A stretch of 64,000 bases of DNA from Isoetes taiwanensis. Lineage: Eukaryota > Streptophyta > Lycopodiopsida > Isoetales > Isoetaceae. This document shows, piece after piece, positions 1 through 9,875 of the stretch (positions are counted from its first letter, which is position 1; the number at the start of each line of letters is the position of its first letter). The notes below the pieces were generated by a model. The model saw only the letters and a program-made list of their open reading frames with translations, was not told where the DNA came from and did not search any database. Location: the NCBI GenBank assembly GCA_021234155.1, contig JAJEKV010000080.1, positions 2,244,623 through 2,308,622 on the forward strand, written 5' to 3'. The translations under genes and the position numbers were made by a program.

Positions 1-790
1 ATTTCTATGTGTTTAGTTCTTTCGTGTAAAACAGGATTTTTTGTCATTGCAATACAACTTTGATTGTCACAAAATAACTCTGTGCTCTCTTCCTGTTTTA
101 TTTCCAACTCATCTAAGAATCTTCTGGCCCAAATAATTTCCTTTGCTTCTAGAGTTGTGGATGCATACTCTGATATTGCTGTTGACAAGGCTATAGAGGA
201 TTAACTAGAGGTTGATTTACGTTCATCTAAATCTCCACACCAATCTGCATCACTGAAACTTCTTAATCTCAGATCCTTTGAATCATAAACTATCCCTGTG
301 TCTTCTGTACCTTTCAAAAACATCAAAACTTTCTTAGCTGCCAGCCAATGCTGATATCCTGGATTATTGTTATATCTGCTTAACACATTTACTATAAAGG
401 CTATATCAGGCCTTGTATTGTTTGCAATGAACAATAAGCTTCCAACTAATTGCCTATATCGCACTTTTCTCATTCTCTCCCTTTCTTCTTCAGTTTTGGG
501 ACAAAGATCCTTTGACAATTTGCTTCCAGCAATGAATGGAATTTTTACTGGATTGCATTCTTCCATATTGAATTTCTTCAAAATTGAGTCTATGTACTTA
601 CCTTGGTTTAAAGATATCTTCATATTTGCTATGTCCCTTTTGACTTGAATTTCCAAAAACTGAGATAACTCTCCCAGGTCTGTCATCTTGTATCTGCACT
701 TAAGCATTTTCTTGCACTCATTTAGAAAATTCATATTGTTAGATGCCAATATGCAGTCATCAACATACACAGCCATTATACAGAATTCTC
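1..790 (-). pseudogene. Copia-1 pol, C-terminal part (RT end and RNase H)
   Basis: This is the C-terminal third of a Ty1/Copia polyprotein read on the minus strand; it would copy element RNA into DNA and degrade the RNA template. It opens at 776 with the RT catalytic YVDD motif (AVYVDDCIL), runs through the RT thumb region (MTDLGELSQFLEIQV) and the connection region (RQLVGSLLFIANNTRPDIAF), and enters RNase H (FSDADWCGDLDERKSTS). A stop lies near 198-200, where some residues expected between KSTS and ALSTA are also missing. Coding-like sequence then continues to base 1 (ALSTAISEYAS, LFCDNQSCIAMTKNPVLHER). It is the direct continuation of the pol fragment at 12423-14809, separated from it by the DNA transposon. 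The gene is broken and the 3' LTR lies outside the window. Confidence 0.93.
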
Positions 791-794
791 CCTC
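791..794. repeat. Target-site duplication CCTC, left copy
   Basis: The four bases CCTC abut the left TIR of the DNA transposon and recur immediately after the right TIR at 12423-12426. Collapsing the two copies puts the Copia-1 RT reading frame back in register, which fixes the duplication at 4 bp. Confidence 0.9.
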
Positions 795-819
795 AAGTCG
801 TATTTAATTAAAGTGGGAC
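795..819 (+). repeat. Left terminal inverted repeat (25 bp)
   Basis: Starts AAGTCGTATTTAATTAAAGT and ends GGGAC. It is the exact reverse complement of 12398-12422, contains the palindrome TTTAATTAAA, and diverges from the right end immediately inside base 819. Confidence 0.95.
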
Positions 820-1690
820 TCATTCCATTCCCATTTTTTTCGGAACCCTGTTAATTTACACGAAAAGGAGCACCCCGACCCGAAAACTATCCTTAATTCG
901 AATTTTTGTCTAGAACTCTGCATCGAAGCCCACCTCCAGGTTTCCCCTGGATAAAGAGTCGAGAACAAGAACAATGCAACTGAAACAAAGGAAATTCATT
1001 AAAGATTGAAACCAAAGCTCTAGTTGAAAAAGAATTTTTATTAATAAATTGAATAGGTACAATGTATTTTACATTGGACGCAGAGACCATGGCGGTCTCG
1101 CTGTCACTACAGTTACATCATCTTGGTAGGTGGTCCACCTAAGGGGATTAACTTGCGGCGCTTCTTCACGCCGACTGTAAGCCTTGGGGGCAATCTGAAG
1201 AGTGTGGAATGCCTCACGTGGAGGTGCCTCTGGAGCTCTACCGCCGACCTGTCACCCGACTTCTCCACTCGCCTCCCGCAGCCTTTCATCGAATATGCTC
1301 CTTCCCCAACCTCCGTGGATGTTATGCAATGCTTGCAAGATGCTTTGAGCTTCACGGACTTTCTCTTTGTTCTTTATTTCTTTATCCCCGGGGTGTAGCG
1401 AGCAACCTCTGAATTCGCGAACAACCTTATCCGGGCAAGAGTGTGGCGTGGTAGGGATCGTGCGAAACAGTATTTCTTTAAGCCTTAGCGGCGGGATGCA
1501 TGCCGCTGGGGCGGTCTGTGATGCCTGGCGGGATGCGTGCTTTCGTGTCGGATCACGTGTGCGAACCACGGAGCAAGGAGAGTATGATTAACAATAACGG
1601 TGCCATTAGTCAAAACGAAGAAAAGAATGTTGAAATCAAATTACAATGGAGAACATTCATTCCATACAAGCTGCATCCAATGGCGTGGGA
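820..1690. other. Left interior of the DNA transposon, no gene recognised
   Basis: The first 270 bases are AT-rich non-coding sequence. At about 1090 the composition changes abruptly to GC-rich DNA with many CpGs. Several overlapping open frames exist on both strands between 1113 and 1590, as expected of GC-rich sequence, but none resembles a known protein. Confidence 0.5.
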
Positions 1691-1933
1691 AGTAGTGTCT
1701 TTCTCGACTTCGCGAGTCGAGAAAAGGCGAGGAAAAAATCCAAAGTACAACCATTCTCATTAGAATATGGTTGCATCCAATCACACACGGAAGCATACAA
1801 ATGGTTTCGTCAACGAGACAAGCAGTGCCTTTCTCGACAACTCAATATACAAGTATATTCATTACAAAATGTAAGTACATTTGTTCACGTTTGTTTACAA
1901 TATTCACACAATTTGACTATCTGAAAGCAGAGG

Positions 1934-2619
1934 TCAATCTTCTTGATCACCAAAATATTTGTCGTCCATAGCTTTCATGATCGCCTTGCTCTCGGATCGG
2001 GTTTCGTGGAGGCTCGGATAGTTCCTAATCACATCGGCGACAAGAATGGCAAATAGGGATTCCGCCAAGACAGGACAAAGTCCGAAAGACAACCACCTAT
2101 CCATCTCATACTCTTCAGGTCGATATGCCTTAGCAAGGATTGTATTTTGCGAGTTATGATAGCACTTGTAGGCGGAGTCGTCTATGATCGCTGTGTTGTG
2201 TTTGCCATAGTCGGGGAATTGCTCATAAACCACCATCCGGCCTTTTTCACCATAATAGGCTTCCCCTTTGTGATGGCTGGATCGAGGTTCCGACACATGC
2301 TTTCGACCCTTTTCGGATCCCAAACGAACTTGAACTTAAAAAGTGGAAGGCCGAGAACATTAAGAACATTGACAATATTTTTCTTTGCCATACAAGACCA
2401 TATGCCCACTTTGAATCCCGTTCCATGCACCATTCAACAATTTCCTTTGCTCTAGGTACCGGATACACTATTTTATGCTCCGTTTTTCGTCCGGGATCTG
2501 CGAGGTGTTAAGCTTCGGGGCGTCTTTATCGTGGTATCTGCGGCTAATACTCCATTGGCGTCAAATATTACAAGCTTGGCGGGACCAATTTGGATCCCGT
2601 TGGAGTTTGGCTCGACCAT
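1934..2619 (-). pseudogene. Captured HAD/FCP1-like (NIF domain) phosphatase fragment
   Basis: The minus strand encodes most of a HAD-superfamily phosphatase of the plant FCP1/NIF-like group, which removes phosphate from proteins through an aspartyl-phosphate intermediate. Recognisable parts in order are motif I, KLVIFDANGVLAAD, with the nucleophile Asp codon at 2560-2562 and Asn in place of the usual second Asp; YPVPRAKEIVEWCMER; FKVGIWSCMAKKNI (motif II region); FKFVWDPKRV; and HNTAIIDDSAYK with the acidic pair at about 2177-2182 (motif III/IV region). A tail with LAESLFAILVADVIRNY follows. The family's usual serine-rich VGVWSS is VGIWSC here. ATG at 2619 is a plausible start, but a true exon start may lie upstream. 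Frame changes near 2480, 2415 and 2250 and one stop near 2486 break it, unless some mark introns. It lies inside the transposon, antisense to the DUF7869 gene, so I infer gene capture. Confidence 0.72.
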
Positions 2620-2964
2620 ATTTCCGGTTCATTGGGATCCATATCGCGGGATCATTATCTTTTCAGGTCCTTTACGGGCCGTGGCGGTGTCTTTTCTGGA
2701 TTGTCTTTGTGGAGTGCATTGTCCTCCTCGCGGCGTGAACCGCCGCTAGATATTGACAATGATCCGAGTCGTTGACATGGAACTCCACGAAATGATGACA
2801 TCTGTCGAAAGGAACGCGAGTTTTTCGATTTCATGAAGTCGAGAATGGAAAAAAAAGTATTGAAAGGAAGCGAGTTTTTCGACTCGTGAGTCGAAACACC
2901 GATAGAACAAAAGTAAACTCACCTCAATCTCGATTCTCAAGAATGTGTTCGGCAACATTCTGGT

Positions 2965-3448
2965 CTAAACCTTCGACATTTTCATCTCCGTCGGCTTTAT
3001 GCGCCTCGCTCGAGGTTTGTCTTCGTCCTCGTCGTCTTTCTTTGCTTCCATTTGTCTTCCTCCCTTTGAAATGCCCATGAAGCGGATCCGGGTATGACGA
3101 ATGGTTTCAACCATGTCCTTATTTCCAACCACGGATATAGGTTTCATTCCATAAAGCATAGCCCCTCGAGAGAACAGGCCATTCATGTACCACTCGCATA
3201 CAATTTGATCTTCCTCGACCAAGCTGGTTATGAAGTACTTGATAACTCTTGGCCGGATAGGAATTCTATGTATAGGACCTGTCGCACCATCTTTCTTTGA
3301 CTTTGTCCATCGATGGCACATCCTCCATAAATCTGCCGCCCTTCCAGGGTTCCATCTGCTCTTGAGAGATCATGAACCTGTCGAGATAATGATGTTCGCT
3401 AGACCACCACTTATCTAGGTCTATAGCCGATCTTGAAATCAAAACCAA
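2965..3448 (-). pseudogene. Unrecognised coding-like block in the captured DNA
   Basis: Two overlapping minus-strand frames make one exon-like stretch. The first runs from 3448 (LDKWWSSEHHYLDRFMISQE, then MEDVPSMDKVKE). The second continues from about 3290 (GPIHRIPIRPRVIKYFITSL, then EDQIVCEWYMNGLFSRGAML) and ends in a charged tail, KKDDEDEDKPRARRIKP, at about 2965. The composition is protein-like rather than random. I do not recognise the family. It has the same orientation as the HAD-like fragment just downstream and could be an upstream exon of the same captured gene, though HAD proteins are not known to me with this N-terminus. Confidence 0.4.
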
Positions 3449-3920
3449 AACTATATTGGCAAAGCTTGGTGCCTTGGCAAGCCAAGTCTACACTCATGTT
3501 CAAGTTCAGGTATATGGAGTACATGATCTTGTTGGTGAAGTTAATATCACCGCCCATTGGGAGACGGTTTGTCGATTGCCCGGCATGCAAAAGACAAGGA
3601 AACTGAAAGTATCAGTCGGTCATGTCCGGCACGTCTTGTACCACTTGCTCTATGTCACTTTGTCATAAAAAAGGGTGGGGTCTTCGATCATATTGATGGC
3701 AAATAGTGCCCCGCGGGTCCAGTGCAGTTCGGACCACCAAATCCCTTGTGCCCCAAAGTTACGAGAAATGGAGGGGAGCTATCATCGGCCTTAAATGGGA
3801 CCACCCCGAATCAAGCTTCCTCTTGAGAATTGCCATAGCACGTTCGAGGGAAGGGAAGGGTTTTGACGTTACGCTTTAGCTTGGTGTTGATGTAGGGTTG
3901 ACATAGGCGGTTCAATTCCT

Positions 3921-4584
3921 TCATGTCTTCCTCATCAAGGGCAGCCTTTTCCTTGTAATAATCAAAGTCATGGTATTCATTAGATGCAACGTTGCGAGAA
4001 CTTCGTGATGCCTTCTTCTAACGCTTATTTGTCTCTTTAGGTTGTGGCATAATCCTTTCGCGCCCCGCATTTTAGAACTCCTAGTCTTCCTTAGCGGGGA
4101 TTGTTCCATCAAGATTACGCCTTGTAGGTCAAGCGTTTCTTTGTCGTCGGGCCACAGTATCCTTTTCATGAGCGCTTGTCGAGCGGCTTGGGGTCCGGCA
4201 CGCTTGGAAATTCTCCATTGCTGTCCTTCAGCCTTGCCTCTTATCCATTGAGCCCATATCTCATCCATTTCTCCCCGGACCGCCTCGATTGCTAAGAATG
4301 AGGTCATATTGGTCCGAGAGAGACTCTACCCTTCCTTGGTGTTCTCTTCTTCTTCTCCTCTTCATCTTCTCCCTCATCATCTTCCTGGCCCTCCGTGAGA
4401 ACATATCTGCGAGTTTCTCAAAGGTCTTCCACTTATCAGGGAGCCCTGTTTCCTTTAGGGCCGAGGACAACCCAATGCTTTCCAGCTTGTTGCGGCGTGT
4501 ATGATCAGTCGGGATCACGGGCTGCATTCGGTCAATGTCCCAATGTCGAGCATGAAAGTATCTACAAACACCCAAGGTAAACAC
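3921..4584 (-). pseudogene. Unrecognised coding-like block, basic and charged
   Basis: Two minus-strand frames overlap at about 4261-4307 and read as one interrupted protein. The first begins FHARHWDIDRMQPVIPTDHT and continues LPDKWKTFEKLADMFSRRAR with a run of Arg and Lys. The second continues MTSFLAIEAVRGEMDEIWAQ, then RQALMKRILWPDDKETLDLQ. The charged helical middle could be a coiled coil. I do not recognise a family. The 470 bases between this block and the one ending at 3448 hold no gene I can support. Confidence 0.38.
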
Positions 4585-4594
4585 TAAATAGTAG

Positions 4595-4687
4595 CCCGAA
4601 GTAGAAGAAAATTAGACATTCAAGGGACTTTCGACTTCGCGAAATGAAAGTCCCTTTGAATGTCTAATTTTCTTTTACTTCTACGGG
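4595..4687. repeat. Long perfect-armed hairpin
   Basis: The left arm at 4595-4632 pairs with 4646-4687. The inner 26 bases are complementary except for one extra T in the right arm, and pairing extends outward through the GTAGAAG/CTTCTAC blocks with a small bulge. The 13-base loop (GACTTCGCGAAAT) is itself a version of the dispersed palindrome. Confidence 0.85.
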
Positions 4688-4744
4688 TTTTCGACTTCGC
4701 GAGTCGAGAAAGCTATGCATCCTTTGATTTCTGTGTTCCCTGGC

Positions 4745-4882
4745 TTTCGACTCGCGGTCCGAAACCCCGATGATAATCGGAAATGTTAGGATGGTAGGGC
4801 TTTTCGACTTCGCAGTCGAAAAACTGATGATAAAGGGAAATGTTAGGATGGTAGGGCATTCTCGACTCGCGAAGTCGAGAAT
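4745..4882. repeat. Alternating palindrome and 32-bp unit array
   Basis: The order is palindrome (4745-4764), 32-bp unit (4769-4800), palindrome (4801-4822), second copy of the unit (4826-4857), palindrome (4858-4882). The two units differ at only a few positions and share GAAATGTTAGGATGGTAGGG. The palindromes differ more from one another than the units do. Confidence 0.85.
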
Positions 4883-4961
4883 GGAAAGAATCGAGAGTTA
4901 TTTACCTTTACGTAGGCGGCACTTTGCTATTGTGTTCTGGCGGTGGCTAATCTTTGGCCGG

Positions 4962-5328
4962 TTAGGTTCTTGGCGTCTCCATTTGAAGAACTCTGCACTC
5001 TCGCTTGGCATATCTATCCTTGATCGCTGCGGCACCTCCTTCTAAAATGCGCAATACTTGCGCCCTCAGCGAATCTTGACCGTCCACTACCCGAACGGAC
5101 GTCTTTTCCCTTGAGGTCTTCCTCGGACTTCGGTGAACAACTGGCCGGTCGATCTGCTGAAAGGTATGACATCCATGGGCATTGGATCTCGGCAGCGGGG
5201 ATGTCGCACCATCGGGTTGAGAATCTCCGGCATGTGTGCTTTGGATTAAATTCAATGGTTGAACAAGGCGGCATCTCCGGTGCGGACCGGGGGTCGATGT
5301 CCAAGAGCGGCTTGTGTGCTATTCCCAA
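4962..5328 (-). other. GC-rich captured DNA with open minus frames, unrecognised
   Basis: Overlapping minus-strand open frames of about 100 codons contain pieces such as HPRCRDPMPMDVIPFSRST, but no frame stays open over the whole block and no known domain is visible. I treat it as captured or decayed sequence. Confidence 0.3.
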
Positions 5329-5494
5329 CGGATAATACTTGAGCCAGCCGGCTCCATTTTACGTGCCCCTCTACGTGAAATCGATCTGGTCATCACGGAT
5401 CCATTAGTTGGGAGTCCACCATATCTTCGTCTGCTTCATCATCGATTCCTCCCGTGTGGTGTCATCTTCTCCATCTTTGGTCTTGTGGGACTTT

Positions 5495-6222
5495 TTACGT
5501 ATGAACCACAACTTCCCTCCCCTTTGCAGAGTGTTGTAGAGTCTTCCAGACGGTAGAAGTGAAGCTCCCCGTATTGAATAGTTTTTCCCTGACTCTGGAA
5601 ATCTCCATTCCAAGCTCCCTGGATGTTAGGGTTCCGGCCTCCTTCATCCCTTCCAAATCCTTCCATCCAAGGTTCTGACAATTTAAAGCGTAGGCCTTTT
5701 GTGCGTGCTTATAGCCCTTGCTCATGGAAGAGTGAGAATAATTTGAAACCGATAATTTTTAGGTGTGATAGAACTTACTTTTCCGGCGGTCTTGACATGT
5801 AGTGTTAGATGCTTCGAATCTGGCGCTGAGACGGAGAGCACAACACCGATTTTCTTGTACTTGTCTCCGGAGCTCTTCTTGTCCCTTTGGTGGAGAAATA
5901 GATCTTTCTCCTTCCCACTTCGCGATACCTCGACATACCACCAAGAATCTCTTTGGTGTGTCAAAGCTCTGTCTCCAGTCCCTCGATGGCGAAGAACGGA
6001 GTTGGCCCGGTGATCACTAGTGAGTCAGCGGTGAATCTTTGCAAGGCTAAAAGGATGGATCGATGAAGGTATTCCGACCAAAGAAAAACCTCGAGCTCAC
6101 CTAAGCCTTTGTCTTTTTTCTTCTTGCTACCGCTAGAACCGGCATCCCCTCAGGCACCTCGCTTCTTCGACGGATCGCCATGTTTGTATGCCCCTCATCT
6201 TCTTCCCCTTTCGAACCCATAC
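5495..6222 (-). pseudogene. Unrecognised coding-like blocks, possible 5' end of a captured gene
   Basis: From 6222 the minus strand starts with an ATG (MGSKGEEDEGHTNMAIRRRS). After a frame change it continues through a lysine run (SGSKKKKDKGLGELEVFLWS) and SLVITGPTPFFAIEG. At 5722-5910 it reads KYKKIGVVLSVSAPDSKHLT and LHVKTAGKVSSITPKNYRF, and at 5495-5725 YKHAQKAYALNCQNLGWKDL and GMEISRVREKLFNTGSFTST. These look like exons or frameshifted pieces of one gene in the same orientation as the HAD-like fragment. I recognise no family. Confidence 0.35.
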
Positions 6223-6230
6223 GTAAATTA

Positions 6231-7118
6231 AGTTTCCTCCGTGGCGTTGTAAGTTTTAGGACTGCATGTAAAAAGATCGGGCGTGTTCTTTAATTTGAAT
6301 TTAAGGACATGCAATCATTTAAGAAAAATGCGGGCTAAAGTGGTACCGCGACGGTCGTCTTTAGCCCGCCCCAAACACTATTTGAAATTGAATCACATCA
6401 AGGGACTTAGTGAGCGGAGTGTAGTTTATCTTCACTCGACGGATTGGCGACTTTGAGTTGGGAGGCGAGCATCGGCGCAGCGACCTCGGAATGGCGCCCT
6501 GACGCAGTAAGCTCCTCCACCGGCGCCTTTGCTCGTGTATTTTTTGACGACAGCGTCTTATTGCAAGCAGTTGATTTGATCGATGAGCACGGAGCTAAGG
6601 TAGGAAGCGAAGAGGAGCTTCCAGACACGGGAACTCTACACTGCTGCGCCATGGAACGGGGATACCACGAGAATCGCGATGATACAAGTATTAGATGAGA
6701 ATGCACTCTTGATGAGACCGACAGAAGAAGCAAAGACTCTCGGTGAGGCTGCGGGATCCGTGATACAGTGGCCCAAGGAATTTCTGCGTGAAGAGGTGAG
6801 TTTCAGAGCTGCCTCTGTTATTTTGCGTGTAGAACATGCCGTCAGTGTTTAGATTATGGAACTGCTCGTGTTTAGACGGATTTACTGTTTCCTTGTCGAG
6901 CATTTTTCAGCTTCGAGAGATGATTTACTCTCGCGGCGGTTGAGAGATGCTCGACACGCGAAAAAACAATGGATCGAGGCTAAACTTGAGCGATTCCGTT
7001 TTAGGTATTTTTATTGGAATGTTTTCTTGGAATGTTGTATATAGAACAGGCTAGGTCTAAGGCCCAGGAGGTGCGGTTCAAATGCATCCTCCTGTGGTTA
7101 GTCAGAGAGGTCTCCACC
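6231..7118. other. GC-rich interior without a recognised gene
   Basis: Short open frames exist on both strands (for example plus 6444-6698 and minus 6407-6733), but they overlap each other and match nothing I know. No palindrome of the dispersed family lies here. Confidence 0.4.
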
Positions 7119-7702
7119 CAGTCGGAACCACTCCTCTTCGCAATATTCGAGGAAGATGGTTCGAAGGAGAGTGGCTCAGACATGCTAGAGGCACCTGGGA
7201 CTACAAACAGGAGAATACAAAGTGCTTGGTTGTAGAGACCTATACTAAGACCCAAAGGCCTGCAGACAGTCAGGGCCACTTCCCTTCGCAATATTCGAGC
7301 AGTATAGTTTGAAGGAGAGTGGCTCAGACTGCCTCTAGGCACCAAGAATGCGGGGCCGAGGCATTGCTATGTGGGATCGGCGAAGATGGTTCAAGGAGGC
7401 GGTCTTTTTTTGGGTAGAGGCCATGTGGCGCCCACACATACGGGAGAATTGGGTTGCTAAGAGTTGGCACCGGCGAGACGGTCAAAACCACTTCCCTTCG
7501 CAATATCCGAGGAAGATAGTTTGAAGGAGAGTGGTTAAGACTGTCAGCGAGGCCAGCTCTAGAGTGCACTAGAGCCTGCGTTTTTCGACTCCGAAGTCGT
7601 GAAACCGCCGACACCCTCGTGGTTGGTCGCCGAGGCCTCCACCCGGTCGGAGCCGGTCCTCTTCGCAATATTCGATGAGCATGGTTGAAGGAGAGTGGCT
7701 CG
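7119..7702 (+). repeat. Four dispersed copies of an about 65-bp stem-like repeat
   Basis: Copies lie at about 7119-7180, 7266-7330, 7477-7540 and 7643-7702, with a partial copy at 7378-7400. Each has the core TTCGCAATATTCGA and ends GAAGGAGAGTGG. The start CCACT-CC-CTTC can pair with the GAAGG-AGTGG end, giving a stem around the core. Copies one and four also share their upstream flank (CCACCC-GTCGGA). Spacing is about 150-210 bases. Confidence 0.8.
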
Positions 7703-8030
7703 GTTGGGTGGAGGCACTGCTTGCGACCGCACAAAGGGCTATTATTGAGGGGTATGACATTCTCGACTCACGAAGTCGAGAAGGCTGCAGCAGCTTAAAA
7801 AGAATGTGAAGATGTTGGGTAGTTTGTGTGCAATCCGAATCAATGAGTCGAGAATCCCTCAACCACCCAGCGGTCCAGTGTACACTCCCACTTCTCGCCT
7901 CGGAAGTCGAGAAGTTCTCGACTTCTTGAGTCGAGAAGAAGGCTGTACTTTGGACTGTTGGCAAGCTGAGGTATTCTCAACTTCGCCCTCCCTTCTGCAT
8001 GTCTCTGCGGTGGAGGATATCTTTGTGAGT

Positions 8031-9875
8031 TAGAAATGCGGATTCTTTGAAGCAATTCCTATTCTTAGTTCTTAGTGGGAGAAAAACATTCCTAGTTATG
8101 TTACGTTATGAAACATTCTTAGGCAGGTTTAGCTATATCTTTTGTGAATCTCTTCTAGTAATGTTACGTTAATGCTCTGCAATATCTTACTTCCTAACAC
8201 TGTCTCGATGATTTCTATCTGGGTTCCTTGCTACTACTCTTACCACTATTCTCACTTGTGCCTGTACAATGTATTCAATTCAACCACAAGCAAAAAAAGA
8301 TAACAAAAGCAGAAAACAATACAAAAGGAAAAGCGGATCGCTTGAGAGATTAGTGAGATTAATGAGAAAAGCAGAAGCGGTGGAGACAAATGAGATTAAT
8401 GAGAAAACAGAGAACAGTAGAGAGAAATGAGATTAAAAAGGGTATGATATTACAAAACATACACGGAAGATTTCTTTGGATGAGGAGGAAGCTCCGTGTT
8501 CGATTCCATGTGGGTGCAGGTCCTTATACCAAAGCGTGAATAAGGATTTGTCGGTACTGTAAATTGTATCGGGGATTAATAAGAGCCTCTAACAACAGAA
8601 TATAAGTAAAAATGCGAGTAAAGGACTTCTGAGAAAACTAAAAAGCGCAGTAAAAAGGCCTCACTTTCTTCTCGAGGAAATGCCTTGGCTCGAACACTCA
8701 ATCTGCTTGAAAAACTTATTTGGAAGGCGTCCGATCCGTCGACCAAAATTTCTTTGTCATAAGATGGCCTTGGAATGGCTCGGTTCGATCGATCGCCTGA
8801 TCGGAAAACCGGGCGCTTAAGGAAGAATAGGAGGAAAATAGGAGGAAGAATGGTCGGGGGGAGAGGAAGAGGGTGCAGTTAATTATGCCTGCACCCTCGA
8901 ACCTCGTAAAAGTGCAATAATAAACTTACATCGCGTGTGGGCCATGCCCTCCATGGCGTGGCGATGGAGTTCTTGACATGGCCATGCTTTCAGCCTCTGA
9001 GGAGGCGCCACGTGGCCATGACAAGATATTAAAGGTTATATGTTTATATATGTTATCTTATGTTATATATTTAATATGGTTTCAATGGTTGAATAGTATT
9101 AAAGGTTATATATGGTTACAATGTTTACATATGGTTTACAATGAATATGGTTGTATGGTTTAATATGATTATATGATTTTAGTTAATATGGTTGTATGAT
9201 TTAATATGGTTTAATATGGTTATATTTAATATGTTTGTATGGTTTTATATGGTTCATATGGTCATATTTGTGGTGTTTGGGGCTATATGGTTTTAATGTT
9301 AGCTTTTTCATTCAGGGGAGCATGTGAGATGAGTAAAATGGAGCCAAGGAAGTCAGTGAGAGACCATTGCCCCTAGGCTCCAATGGAGGAAGATGGGTTG
9401 CCTTTTGTTGCACCCTTGCAAACTGGGCGGTATTCTTGAGAGGGGATAATAGCTGCAGTTGATCCATTTGATAGTGTGAATGATGAAAGGTGGGAGATGA
9501 TCATCTTGGAGTTGGCATTGTGAAGCTTCTTATCCAAGTTGATACAATCATGTCCCGGAGAAGCTCTAGTGATTGCATTTGTGCTTACGGGTTGTTGGAG
9601 TCCCAAACTCGGTTTGAGATGGCCAATCGGATATATTACACACAAGAATGGTGATAGTGGAATGCCCTATTGAACTACATACCCCAAGGCCCACCCAAGG
9701 CCATGTGGAAGATTTGGTGGTCCATGAGCATCCTTTGATCACAAGGAAGAGACGCTATGTTTTTCATAAGAGGCAGACCAAGGGTGCCCAAGAGGCCTAG
9801 AAGTGACAAATTTTTAGAGAGGATGGAAAGTATGGCCCCAACCAAAGAAAACCTAGAGGCAATTAGGGGACAAGA
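8031..9875. other. AT-rich non-coding segment of the DNA transposon
   Basis: The GC-rich block ends at about 8030. From 9030 to 9290 the sequence is a degenerate simple repeat built on ATATGGTT and TTTAATATGG. Between 9310 and 9875 there is sequence in the DUF7869 gene's direction that may include its eroded 5' end or an intron, but I cannot support a frame there. Confidence 0.5.

Larger units (their letters stand above)
1700..7938. repeat. Dispersed short palindromes, consensus core TCGACTTCGCGAAGTCGA
   Basis: At least eleven near-copies of a palindrome of up to 24 bp, often extended by TTC/GAA, occur at 1700-1724, 2822-2844, 2874-2897, 4688-4710, 4745-4764, 4801-4822, 4858-4882, 7581-7605, 7759-7782, 7891-7914 and 7914-7938. 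A further half-like copy forms the loop of the hairpin at 4595-4687. Many copies are imperfect in the middle but keep paired arms. They fall mostly between the coding-like blocks of the captured DNA. I see none outside the transposon. Confidence 0.85.

Noticed and set aside
1700-7938. A CRISPR array
   Set aside because: The repeats are palindromes at irregular distances with unequal spacers in eukaryotic transposon DNA; there are no cas genes.
8460-8540. A tRNA gene or tRNA-derived SINE (GTTCGATTCC resembles a B box)
   Set aside because: No A box, acceptor stem or cloverleaf could be found around it.
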